This document shows positions 54,601 to 61,991 of a stretch of DNA of 64,000 nt, piece by piece. Numbering within the stretch: the stretch's first letter is position 1; every line of letters begins with the position of its first letter. The notes below the pieces were generated by a model. It saw only the letters and a list, made by a program, of their open reading frames with translations. It did not search any database and had not been told where the DNA came from. Source of the stretch: Candidatus Moraniibacteriota bacterium (GTDB lineage: Bacteria > Patescibacteria > Paceibacteria > Moranbacterales > UBA2206). The DNA lies in contig JAUSNP010000006.1 in NCBI GenBank assembly GCA_030645735.1, positions 62,001 through 126,000 on the forward strand. Direction: 5' to 3'. The translations under genes were made by a program, and so were the position numbers.

Positions 54601-56301
54601 ATGACATTCAAACAAAAACTTTCAATTAAATTTGCATCAGTGATTTTGATGGCTCTTATGGCGGGGCTTATTTCCTATCCCAAGGCGGTTTCCAAAATTC
54701 CGCCAGTTTATAATGCCTTGAATAAGCTAAAAATAAATCTTGGGTTGGATTTGCAAGGCGGGATCCATTTGGAATATAAGGCTGACACAAGCAAAATTGA
54801 AAGTGGCAAGGTGGATGAGGCTATGCAGGCTGTGCAAGATGTGATTGAAAGACGCGTCAATGCATTTGGTGTGGCTGAGCCAGTGATTTATACAACCAAA
54901 TCTGGCACGGAAAGGCGATTGATCGTTGAATTGGCGGGTGTGAAAGATATCTCTCAGGCCAAAAATTTGATCAAAGAAACTCCATTTTTGGAATTCAAAG
55001 AAGAAGGAGCGCCGGACACATCTAAGGATATTCCACAAGAGTTTTTGGATAAGATGAATGTGCAAGCTAAGCAAAAAGCGGAAGATCTTTTGAAAAAGGC
55101 TTTGGCAGGAGAAGACTTCGCTCAATTGGCTAAAGACAATAGTGAGGATCCAGGGAGTAAGGATAACGGCGGTGATTTAGACTTTGTGAAAAAAGGTGCT
55201 TTTGTGCCAGAATTTGATAAAGTTTTGTTCGAAGGCAATTTGAAAGACGGAGAAATCAATAGTCAGTTAGTGGAAACACAATTTGGTTGGCATATTATTA
55301 AAAAAATTGAACAGCGCGGTGAAGGCGATGGTTTGGAAGTCCATGGTGCGCACATCTTGATTGCCAAAAAAAGCAACCCCGCTCCGCAGCAAAGCTATGT
55401 GGCCACTGGTCTTTCTGGCAAAAATTTGAAAAGCGCCACAGTTGAATTTCAAAGTCAGGGACTTTCAGAGCCACAAGTGTCTTTGAAATTTGATGATGAG
55501 GGGACTCAGATGTTTGCTGATTTGACCAAGAAAAATATTGGTAAAAGTGTCGCAATATATCTGGATGGAAAAATTATTAGCGCGCCAACTGTGCAGGCTG
55601 AAATTACTACTGGTGAAGCGGTGATTACAGGAAACTTCTCAATTGATGAAGCGAAAAATTTAGTTAAAAAATTGAATGAAGGTGCACTTCCTGTGCCAAT
55701 CAATTTGATTAGTCAGGAAAGTGTGGATGCCTCATTGGGAGGTGCCTCATTGGAAACTAGTTTGAAGGCTGGCTATATTGGTTTGGGATTAGTTGTGATT
55801 TTTATGCTACTTTATTATCGCTTCCTTGGACTCATCGCTTCAGTGGCCTTGCTTATTTATGCGGGGCTGATGATTTCTATTTTCAAACTTTCTAGTTTTA
55901 CTCCTTGGCAAATCACCCTGACTCTGCCTGGTATTGCGGGATTTATTTTGTCGATTGGTATGGCAGTGGATGCTAATATTTTGATTTTCGAAAGAACCAA
56001 GGAGGAAATTCGCAAAGGACGCAGTATTTTAGGAGCCTTGGATGAAGGTTTCAAACGCGCTTGGACATCAATTCGCGATGGAAATCTCTCTTCAATTATC
56101 ACATCTGTGATTTTGATTGAACTTGGAACTGGATTTGTAAAAGGTTTCGCGGTGACTTTGATTGTTGGAGTTTTGCTTTCCATGTTTACAGCCGTAGTAG
56201 TTTCCCGCACGATGTTGAAGTTCATTCTCGGCGAATGGATTTTGGACAAATTGTGGCTGGTTGGCGTGAACAAAAAAGATGTCGCTGAAATTAAAAAATA
56301 A
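54601..56301 (+). CDS. secD: SecD with an inserted parvulin (PpiC) domain
   Basis: A 566-aa SecD, subunit of the SecDF complex that uses ion motive force to pull proteins across the membrane. N-terminal helix, then LGLDLQGGIHLEYKAD (P1 base). From about residue 140 to 245 a parvulin-type prolyl isomerase domain is inserted: LAGEDFAQLAKDNSEDPGSKDNGGDLDFVKKGAFVPEFDKVLFE then TQFGWHIIKKIE. A HILI strand that normally opens parvulins comes only after it (VHGAHILIAKKS), hinting at permutation or a second partial copy. P1 resumes at LSEPQVSLKFDDEGTQMFADLT; the C-terminal membrane part has the SecD signature GMAVDANILIFERTKEEIRKG. The frame is continuous, not a frameshift artefact. Confidence 0.93.
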   Translation: MTFKQKLSIKFASVILMALMAGLISYPKAVSKIPPVYNALNKLKINLGLDLQGGIHLEYKADTSKIESGKVDEAMQAVQDVIERRVNAFGVAEPVIYTTKSGTERRLIVELAGVKDISQAKNLIKETPFLEFKEEGAPDTSKDIPQEFLDKMNVQAKQKAEDLLKKALAGEDFAQLAKDNSEDPGSKDNGGDLDFVKKGAFVPEFDKVLFEGNLKDGEINSQLVETQFGWHIIKKIEQRGEGDGLEVHGAHILIAKKSNPAPQQSYVATGLSGKNLKSATVEFQSQGLSEPQVSLKFDDEGTQMFADLTKKNIGKSVAIYLDGKIISAPTVQAEITTGEAVITGNFSIDEAKNLVKKLNEGALPVPINLISQESVDASLGGASLETSLKAGYIGLGLVVIFMLLYYRFLGLIASVALLIYAGLMISIFKLSSFTPWQITLTLPGIAGFILSIGMAVDANILIFERTKEEIRKGRSILGALDEGFKRAWTSIRDGNLSSIITSVILIELGTGFVKGFAVTLIVGVLLSMFTAVVVSRTMLKFILGEWILDKLWLVGVNKKDVAEIKK

Positions 56302-56390
56302 TAAAATAAACAGCACTTAAAGATAATTTATAACTTTATACTTCAGACTTCTTTTAGACTTTAGTATTTAGACTTTAGACTTGCAAATAT

Positions 56391-57290
56391 ATGTTTAATA
56401 TTATTTCCAAAACTAAATACGCATACATCTTCTCAATAACTTTGACGGTTTTGAGCGTGGCTAGTCTGGCTGTGTGGGGATTGAAGTTCGGCATTGATTT
56501 CACAGGTGGAACAGTGATGGAAATCAAATTTGCCAATACGATGCCGGCCAATCAAGAAATTGTTGATACATTGAAGGATTTGAATTTGAACAGCTTGACC
56601 GTGCAAGGCAAGGGAACCGAATCATTGCTTCTAAGCTATGCCTCAGTGGATGACAGTATCAATCAAAATGTTTGGAAAACTATCAGTGATAAATATCCAG
56701 AATCAACTCAGCTCAAGGCTGACTATCGTGACTCATCTGTTTCATCTGAATTGAAAACTAAATCACTTTGGGCACTGTTTTGGGCAGCCGCTGGTATCAT
56801 GGCTTTCATTGCGTGGGCTTTTCGCAAGGTTTCCCGACCAGTTGCGTCTTGGAAATATGGCGCAGGTGCAGTAATTGCGCTTTTGCATGATGTTCTGATT
56901 ACAATTGGCGCTTTCTCAATTCTAGGTCATTTCCAGGGAGTTGAAGTGGGAATTCCATTTATTGCTGCTTTGTTAACAATCCTTGGATTTTCGGTGCATG
57001 ACACGATTGTAGTGTATGATCGCACGCGTGAAAATCTTTTGAAAGGTTCAGCCAAAGAAGCTTTTCCGGATGTGGTCAATCGCAGTTTGAATGAAACATT
57101 GGTGCGTTCCATCAACACTTCAATGACTGTAATCATCACCCTGTTGTCACTCTACATTTTTGGAGGTGAATCAATCAAGGACTTTGCTTTGGCTCTTTTG
57201 ATTGGTGTATCATTCGGGACATATTCATCCGTCTTCATCGCTTCGGCGTTGTTGGTGACGAGTTATGAAATGCAATTGAAAAATAAATAA
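56391..57290 (+). CDS. secF: Protein translocase subunit SecF
   Basis: A 299-aa SecF with six membrane helices. N-terminal helix, then GLKFGIDFTGGTVMEIKFA, periplasmic loop, and the C-terminal signature FSVHDTIVVYDRTRENL ... LNETLVRSINTSMTVIITLLSLYIFGGESIKDFALALLIGVSFGTYSSVFIASALLV. It pairs with SecD. The ~90-base gap before it is of the AT-rich AGACTTTAGTAT type. Length normal. Confidence 0.95.
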   Translation: MFNIISKTKYAYIFSITLTVLSVASLAVWGLKFGIDFTGGTVMEIKFANTMPANQEIVDTLKDLNLNSLTVQGKGTESLLLSYASVDDSINQNVWKTISDKYPESTQLKADYRDSSVSSELKTKSLWALFWAAAGIMAFIAWAFRKVSRPVASWKYGAGAVIALLHDVLITIGAFSILGHFQGVEVGIPFIAALLTILGFSVHDTIVVYDRTRENLLKGSAKEAFPDVVNRSLNETLVRSINTSMTVIITLLSLYIFGGESIKDFALALLIGVSFGTYSSVFIASALLVTSYEMQLKNK

Positions 57291-57326
57291 TAAATTTCTA
57301 CCAACTACAAACTAAAAACTAATAAT

Positions 57327-57581
57327 ATGTGGAATCCATTCAAAAAAAATTCAGCTAACGATGATGATGCTGACGCCAAAAGTCCCAAGATGGGTATGAT
57401 GCAAGCGATGGCAATGAAAAAAATGGCCAAGATGAGTCCGCAAGAGCGTCAGAAAATGATGCAAGAAGCTATGAAGCCAGAAAATCGCGACAAAATCATG
57501 GGTGTGATGAGTGCCATGAAAGCCTCCGGCCAAGTGACCGACGAACAAATCGCACAAGCCAAGAAAATGTTAGGAATGTAA
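57327..57581 (+). CDS. Small Met-rich protein (84 aa)
   Basis: An 84-aa protein with 17 Met (about 20%): MGMMQAMAMKKMAKMSPQERQKMMQEAMKPENRDKIMGVM. Two amphipathic helices with Met faces are suggested, as in the M domain of SRP54 which binds signal peptides, but there is no GTPase part and homology is not established. It follows secF by 37 bases and may be in the secDF operon. Confidence 0.68.
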   Translation: MWNPFKKNSANDDDADAKSPKMGMMQAMAMKKMAKMSPQERQKMMQEAMKPENRDKIMGVMSAMKASGQVTDEQIAQAKKMLGM

Positions 57582-57589
57582 AAATATTT

Positions 57590-58018
57590 ATGGGAAATCC
57601 TTTTGAAAGAGCTGTCGAAGAGCCGAAAAAACGAGATGAAATGCTCGAGGATTTTTTAGTTGATGTTGAAGGGATTTTTGATGGTTTGATAAATGGTGTT
57701 GACAAGAGTGTTTTGCGAAGAAAGTTTGGTAGATTCTTTGAAGAAAGTAAAAAAGAAAAGGTTGATTTTAATTTTGCACAAAACCTAATGGAAGCAAATG
57801 CTCGTCTTTGTGAATGGCTGGAACAAGGAGGTCTAGAAGTAGAAATGAAAGTTAAACATGGCGGTCTGGAAAATGCTTACTACGAAGAAGATCTTAATCA
57901 AAGTAAAATATCTGCAATTCATGCTTCAGTAGAAACATTTATTGCAGATTATGTTGGAAAAATAGAGAGAATTAAAAAACTAAAAGAGTTGGCGGAAAAG
58001 ATAAAATCAGAAGAATAG
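57590..58018 (+). CDS. Hypothetical soluble protein (142 aa)
   Basis: A 142-aa acidic, helical protein (MLEDFLVDVEGIFDGLINGVDKSVLRRKFGRFFEESKK) without signal peptide or membrane segment. I recognise no family. It follows the Met-rich protein by 9 bases and is closed by a terminator at 58055, so it is the end of the secDF unit. Confidence 0.65.
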   Translation: MGNPFERAVEEPKKRDEMLEDFLVDVEGIFDGLINGVDKSVLRRKFGRFFEESKKEKVDFNFAQNLMEANARLCEWLEQGGLEVEMKVKHGGLENAYYEEDLNQSKISAIHASVETFIADYVGKIERIKKLKELAEKIKSEE

Positions 58019-58054
58019 ATAGAATCATAATAAAATCAAATCGAACTTTCATGA

Positions 58055-58082
58055 AATCCCAGCTTATTTAGCTGGTTTTTTG
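58055..58082 (+). terminator. Terminator after the secDF unit
   Basis: CCAGC/GCTGG stem (58059-58075) with loop TTATTTA and six T, with A/T extension on both sides. Confidence 0.75.
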
Positions 58083-58087
58083 ATGGG

Positions 58088-58116
58088 TTAACGACATTTT
58101 GGTTTTGTGCTATAAT
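58088..58116 (+). promoter_or_regulatory. Promoter of the oxidoreductase operon
   Basis: TTAACG 58088-58093, 17-base spacer ending in TGC, TATAAT 58111-58116 (extended -10). The ATG at 58123 is 7 bases downstream, predicting a leaderless message. Confidence 0.7.
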
Positions 58117-58122
58117 ACATTT

Positions 58123-58704
58123 ATGAAATATCATAAAGACATATTTGAAATAATTTTCCATGCGCGAGGTGGGCAGGGTGCCAAGACGGCAGCCGAGATC
58201 ATCGCACAGGCGGCGGTGAACGAAGGCAAATTCGTGCAGGCTTTTCCGCAATTCGGACCAGAGCGCAGTGGTGCCCCAACCAAGACCTTTGTGCGCATTT
58301 CTGACCATGAAATCAGGACTCACGAGCCAGTGATTGATCCGGATGTAGTGGTGGTTTTGGATGAAACTATTTTGGATTCTGAAATTGTCACAACCAATCT
58401 CGATCGTCATGAATCCTTGATTGTGGCCACCAAAAAGACTGATATGCAAATCCGCCACAAGATTGCTGAGCGAGCCAAATTTGAAGGCAAGATTCATCCA
58501 ATTGATGCCAATGGCATTTCCATGGAAATTGTGGGTCAACCAAGACCCAACACGGTGATTCTTGGCAAATTCGTGCAAGTGACGGAAATCGTGGAATTGA
58601 AAAGTGTGATTGAGGAATTCAAAAGAATTTTTGGTGACAAAATTGGCAAAGAAGCGACTGATAAAAATATATTAGCTATTGAAAAAGCATATGACTCAAT
58701 CTAG
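58123..58704 (+). CDS. porG: 2-oxoacid:ferredoxin oxidoreductase gamma subunit
   Basis: A 193-aa gamma subunit of the four-subunit pyruvate/2-oxoacid:ferredoxin oxidoreductase, which turns a 2-oxoacid and CoA into acyl-CoA, CO2 and reduced ferredoxin. Signature: FHARGGQGAKTAAEIIAQAAVNEGKFVQAFPQFGPERSGAPTKTFVRIS (about 9-57). Start at ATG 58123, behind the promoter. The frame overlaps the delta subunit start by 14 bases. Order gamma-delta-alpha-beta is that of thermophilic and archaeal POR/VOR. Confidence 0.92.
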   Translation: MKYHKDIFEIIFHARGGQGAKTAAEIIAQAAVNEGKFVQAFPQFGPERSGAPTKTFVRISDHEIRTHEPVIDPDVVVVLDETILDSEIVTTNLDRHESLIVATKKTDMQIRHKIAERAKFEGKIHPIDANGISMEIVGQPRPNTVILGKFVQVTEIVELKSVIEEFKRIFGDKIGKEATDKNILAIEKAYDSI

Positions 58705-58999
58705 TGAAAAAAAATTTGATTTTGAAGAAGCGGCGGTCATCAAACATGACATCAAAAAGGCACCCAAAACCGGTGACTGGCGTTATATGACTCCGCAAGT
58801 GGACAAAGAAAAATGCATCGGTTGCACGACTTGTGTGCCGTTTTGTCCGGATGCTGCGATTGAAATGGAAAGTCGTGGAACGCAAAACGTGGAACGCAAA
58901 ACGCGTTATGCGAAAATTGATTATGATTTCTGCAAGGGTTGTGGTGTTTGCGCGCAAGTGTGTCCGGTCAAAGCAATTGCAATGGAGAAAAATAAATAA
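58691..58999 (+). CDS. porD: 2-oxoacid:ferredoxin oxidoreductase delta subunit (2x4Fe-4S)
   Basis: A 102-aa polyferredoxin subunit with two 4Fe-4S motifs: CIGCTTCVPFCPDAAIEM (about 42-59) and CKGCGVCAQVCPVKAIAM (about 81-98). It carries electrons from the TPP enzyme to external ferredoxin. It overlaps porG by 14 bases and precedes porA by 19. Confidence 0.93.
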   Translation: MTQSSEKKFDFEEAAVIKHDIKKAPKTGDWRYMTPQVDKEKCIGCTTCVPFCPDAAIEMESRGTQNVERKTRYAKIDYDFCKGCGVCAQVCPVKAIAMEKNK

Positions 59000-59018
59000 T
59001 TCGACCAAGAAGATTCGT

Positions 59019-60188
59019 ATGATCTACAAGACAAATAAAAATAGAATAGCTTTAACTGGTGGCGCAGCAGCGGCGGAGGCTTTGAAGCAGATTGAACCAG
59101 ACGTGATGGCAGTCTATCCAATCACTCCGCAAACCACTATCATCGAAACTTTTGCCAAGTTCAAGGCAGATGGGGAAGTGGCTACAGAAGTGATTGAAGT
59201 TGAATCAGAGCATTCAGCTATTTCAGCTTGTGTTGGTTCGAGTGCAGCTGGTGCAAGAACTGTGACGGCGACCAGCTCACAAGGTCTGGCTTTGATGAAT
59301 GAAATTTTATACATTGCTAGTGGCATGCGCTTGCCAATTTTGATGGTGGTGTCAGCCCGCGCTTTGAGCGCGCCACTCAACATTCACGGTGATCATTCAG
59401 ACGTGATGGGCGCGCGCGACACGGGTTGGATTCAAATCTTTTCTGAAAATGCGCAAGAGATTTATGACAACACAATTATTGGTATGAAATTGGCGGAGAA
59501 AGTTAAATTGCCAGTGATGGCGATTATGGATGGTTTCAACACTTCTCACTGTGTGGAAAATTTGGAAATGCTGTCGATTGAACAGGTCAGAGAATTTGTG
59601 GGTGAATTTACGCCAGAAAAATATCTGCTCGACATTGCCAACCCAGTTTCTTTCGGGCCAGTAGCTTTGCAAAATTCATATTTTGAATTCAAAGTTCAGC
59701 AGGAAAATGCTATGGACAAAGTGGCGCGAGAATATTTGAAAATTGCCAAAGAATTTGAAAAATTGACCGGACGTAAAAAAGATTTCTTTGAGAGCTATCA
59801 AACTGAAGATGCCGAAGAAGTCATCATTTTGGCTGGTTCAACGGCTGGCACAACTAAAGATGTGATTGATCGAATGCGCAAGCATGGCAAAAAAGTCGGG
59901 CTCATCAAAATGAGCTTGTTCCGACCATTTCCAAGAAAAGAATTGTTGGTGGCTTTGAAAAATGCCAAAAGCGTGGCAGTGATGGAGCGGGCAATTTCTT
60001 CAGGAACCTACCCGCCAATCTATCAAGACATTATGACTGGGCTTTTCCAAGCTGGTGAAACCAAAAACATGCAATCAATCATTTACAGTTTGGGTGGACG
60101 GGACATTTTCGCCAAGGATATTGAGAAGATTTTTGACGATTTGCATGCTGGAAAAATTTCCAAAGAGACTAAGTATATAGGAGTATAA
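59019..60188 (+). CDS. porA: 2-oxoacid:ferredoxin oxidoreductase alpha subunit
   Basis: A 389-aa alpha subunit, start at ATG 59019 (the open frame extends upstream to 58833 over porD, probably not translated). It binds TPP pyrimidine and CoA domains: LTGGAAAAEALKQIEPDVMAVYPITPQTTIIETFAKF, EVESEHSAISACVGSSAAGARTVTATSSQGLALM, LNIHGDHSDVMGARDTGWIQIFSENAQE. Pyruvate is the most likely substrate given the family pattern, but 2-oxoisovalerate or others are possible. Confidence 0.93.
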   Translation: MIYKTNKNRIALTGGAAAAEALKQIEPDVMAVYPITPQTTIIETFAKFKADGEVATEVIEVESEHSAISACVGSSAAGARTVTATSSQGLALMNEILYIASGMRLPILMVVSARALSAPLNIHGDHSDVMGARDTGWIQIFSENAQEIYDNTIIGMKLAEKVKLPVMAIMDGFNTSHCVENLEMLSIEQVREFVGEFTPEKYLLDIANPVSFGPVALQNSYFEFKVQQENAMDKVAREYLKIAKEFEKLTGRKKDFFESYQTEDAEEVIILAGSTAGTTKDVIDRMRKHGKKVGLIKMSLFRPFPRKELLVALKNAKSVAVMERAISSGTYPPIYQDIMTGLFQAGETKNMQSIIYSLGGRDIFAKDIEKIFDDLHAGKISKETKYIGV

Positions 60189-60200
60189 AAAAATAATAGC

Positions 60201-60301
60201 TGTCATTCCGGCCTTGACCCGGAATCTGCTCGCTGTAATTGTGAATCTTAATTTATTTCAGTGAAACGCAAAGTAGATCCCGGGTCAAGCCCGGGATGAC
60301 A
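60201..60301. repeat. GC-rich dispersed repeat between porA and porB
   Basis: TGTCATTCCGG ... CCGGGATGACA ends are inverted, with CCGGGTCAAGCCCGG near the right end, the same word as in 31430-31508. It splits the otherwise tight por operon by 123 bases. Confidence 0.8.
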
Positions 60302-60311
60302 AGATGATAAT

Positions 60312-61220
60312 ATGAATAAAGAACTGACGAAAAATTTTGCTTCTGGTCACAGCGCGTGTGCGGGCTGTGCTTTTCCAACAATTGTGCGAACGATTTTGGG
60401 TGAGTCACCAGACCCAGTGGTCATTTCCAATGCCACAGGTTGTCTAGAGGTGACTTCAACCTTGTATCCATACACTGCTTGGAAAACACCATATATTCAC
60501 AGTGCTTTTGAAAATGCTTCCGCCACAATTTCAGGTGTAGAACGAGCACACAAAATTTTGAGCAAAAAGGGCAAGGTGCCGAAGAAAGTGAAGTTTGTGG
60601 TTTTTGGTGGAGATGGTGGAACCTATGACATCGGCTTGCAAAGTTTGTCTGGCGCTTTGGAGCGTGGACATGATTTTGTTTATGTAGTTTATGATAATGG
60701 CGGTTATATGAACACTGGCAATCAAAGATCTTCTGCCACACCCTATGGCGCAGCCACGGAAACTACGCCAACTGGCAAGGAATCTTTTGGCAAAGTTGAA
60801 ATGCGCAAAAATTTGATGGAAATCGTAGCCGCGCATCACATCAAATATGCCGCGCAAGCTAATGTGGCCTATTTGAGTGATTTGAAAAAGAAAGCCAAAA
60901 AAGCTTTTGAAACTGAAGGTCCAGCATTTCTCAGTGTCTTTTCACCGTGCACCAACAATTGGAAATTTCCCACTTCACAATATGTAGCTATTTCAAAATT
61001 GGCAACGGAAACAAATTTCTGGCCATTGTTTGAAATTGAAGATGGAAAATATAAAGTGAATTGGGCGACAGAAACTCCGAAAGATTTGGAAGAATTTTTG
61101 AAAACCCAAGGTCGTTTCAAGCATTTGTTCTCAGAAAAAAATGCGCCAGTTTTGGCAGAGATGAAAAAAATCGTCAAAGACGAGTGGCAACGCTTGGTCA
61201 ACAAAACCGAAGAAGTCTAG
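60312..61220 (+). CDS. porB: 2-oxoacid:ferredoxin oxidoreductase beta subunit
   Basis: A 302-aa TPP-binding subunit. GHSACAGCAFPTIVRTILGE with one Cys pair of the 4Fe-4S site, NATGCLEVTSTLYPYTAWKTPYIHSAFENASATISGVERA, and the TPP motif VVFGGDGGTYDIGLQSLSGALERGHDFVYVVYDNGGYMNTGNQRSSATPYGAATETTP are typical. Length is normal for POR beta. The repeat between it and porA does not interrupt the gene. A tRNA gene follows after 6 bases. Confidence 0.94.
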   Translation: MNKELTKNFASGHSACAGCAFPTIVRTILGESPDPVVISNATGCLEVTSTLYPYTAWKTPYIHSAFENASATISGVERAHKILSKKGKVPKKVKFVVFGGDGGTYDIGLQSLSGALERGHDFVYVVYDNGGYMNTGNQRSSATPYGAATETTPTGKESFGKVEMRKNLMEIVAAHHIKYAAQANVAYLSDLKKKAKKAFETEGPAFLSVFSPCTNNWKFPTSQYVAISKLATETNFWPLFEIEDGKYKVNWATETPKDLEEFLKTQGRFKHLFSEKNAPVLAEMKKIVKDEWQRLVNKTEEV

Positions 61221-61226
61221 AAGAGT

Positions 61227-61299
61227 GCCGATGTGGCTCAGTTGGTAGAGCAGCACACTCGTAACGTGCAGGTCGCCGGTTCGACCCCGGCCATCGGCT
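61227..61299 (+). tRNA. tRNA-Thr (anticodon CGT)
   Basis: Cloverleaf: acceptor GCCGATG/CATCGGC, D arm GCTC/GAGC, anticodon arm GCACA-CTCGTAA-CGTGC with anticodon CGT at 61260-61262, T arm GCCGG-TTCGACC-CCGGC. The A31-C39 pair at the loop-closing position is a mismatch. The 3' CCA is not encoded (TCAG follows). Confidence 0.92.
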
Positions 61300-61333
61300 C
61301 AGATTTTGTAGTTAATTTGTAATTTCGTAGTCC

Positions 61334-61852
61334 ATGAAAACATATATTTGCCAAATTTGTGGTGATGCTTATATTGGAGAAGATCGACCAAGTGAGTGTC
61401 CTTTTTGCGGAGCACAGCATCATTTCATCAAGGATGGTTCTGAAGCGCGACCGATTGTGAATGACAAGATTGAATTGTCAGAAATTTCCAAGAAAAATCT
61501 GGAAGAAACTTTGGGATTGGAAATGAAAGCCAATGCGATTTATTTATGCATGGCAGGCAAGGCGGATAATTATGAGAGAAAAGCGATGTATAAACGTTTG
61601 GCCAAAGTTGAATTGGAACATGCTAACATTGCTTGCAAATTGATGGGCATCGCATTGCCACAGGCTGGCACTGAGCCTTGTAGTGAGGATGATGTAGAAA
61701 ATTTTCAAAAAACTATTGAGCTGGAGGAACATGCCACAAACTTGTATGCGCAATTTGCCAAAGCGGCGACGGAGCAAAATATCAAAATATTTTTCACGGC
61801 TTTGATGCAGGTGGAGGCGGATCATATAAAACTTATTAAGAACTATCTTTAA
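61334..61852 (+). CDS. Rubrerythrin with N-terminal rubredoxin-like domain
   Basis: A 172-aa peroxide/oxygen-defence protein in the reverse arrangement: a rubredoxin-like CQICGDAYIGEDRPSECPFCG (residues about 5-25) first, then a ferritin-like four-helix diiron domain with the repeated ExxH elements (LEMKANAIY, KVELEHANIAC, LEEHATNLYAQ, QVEADHIKL). Such proteins reduce hydrogen peroxide with electrons from ferredoxin/NADH. Being next to the oxygen-sensitive oxidoreductase genes makes sense in an anaerobe. Confidence 0.92.
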   Translation: MKTYICQICGDAYIGEDRPSECPFCGAQHHFIKDGSEARPIVNDKIELSEISKKNLEETLGLEMKANAIYLCMAGKADNYERKAMYKRLAKVELEHANIACKLMGIALPQAGTEPCSEDDVENFQKTIELEEHATNLYAQFAKAATEQNIKIFFTALMQVEADHIKLIKNYL

Positions 61853-61857
61853 AAAGT

Positions 61858-61990
61858 CTAAAGGCTAATTTCTAAAGTACAAAGGAAGTCTAAAATTAAA
61901 AAAGTATAAAGTTTTAAAAAATTTGGAACTTTAGACTTAATACTTGATTTAGACTTTAAGCTTTAGAATTTAGACCTAGATTAAAATTTA
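61858..61990. repeat. AT-rich AGTCTA/TAGACT repeat block
   Basis: About 130 bases with repeated AAAGTCTAAAG, GAAGTCTAAAATT and ACTTTAGACTTAA, TTTAGACTTTAAG, which are mutually complementary. Similar words occur at 4501-4659, 39704-39790 and 56302-56390. No ORF. Confidence 0.6.
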
Positions 61991-61991
61991 T

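Noticed and set aside
58833..59018. 62-codon N-terminal extension of the oxidoreductase alpha subunit
   Set aside because: It overlaps the delta subunit in another frame and is not part of the family; ATG 59019 fits the known N-terminus.
61227..61299. tRNA-Thr as a pseudogene because of the A31-C39 mismatch
   Set aside because: All other stems are perfect and the anticodon and T loops are canonical, so a functional tRNA is more likely.
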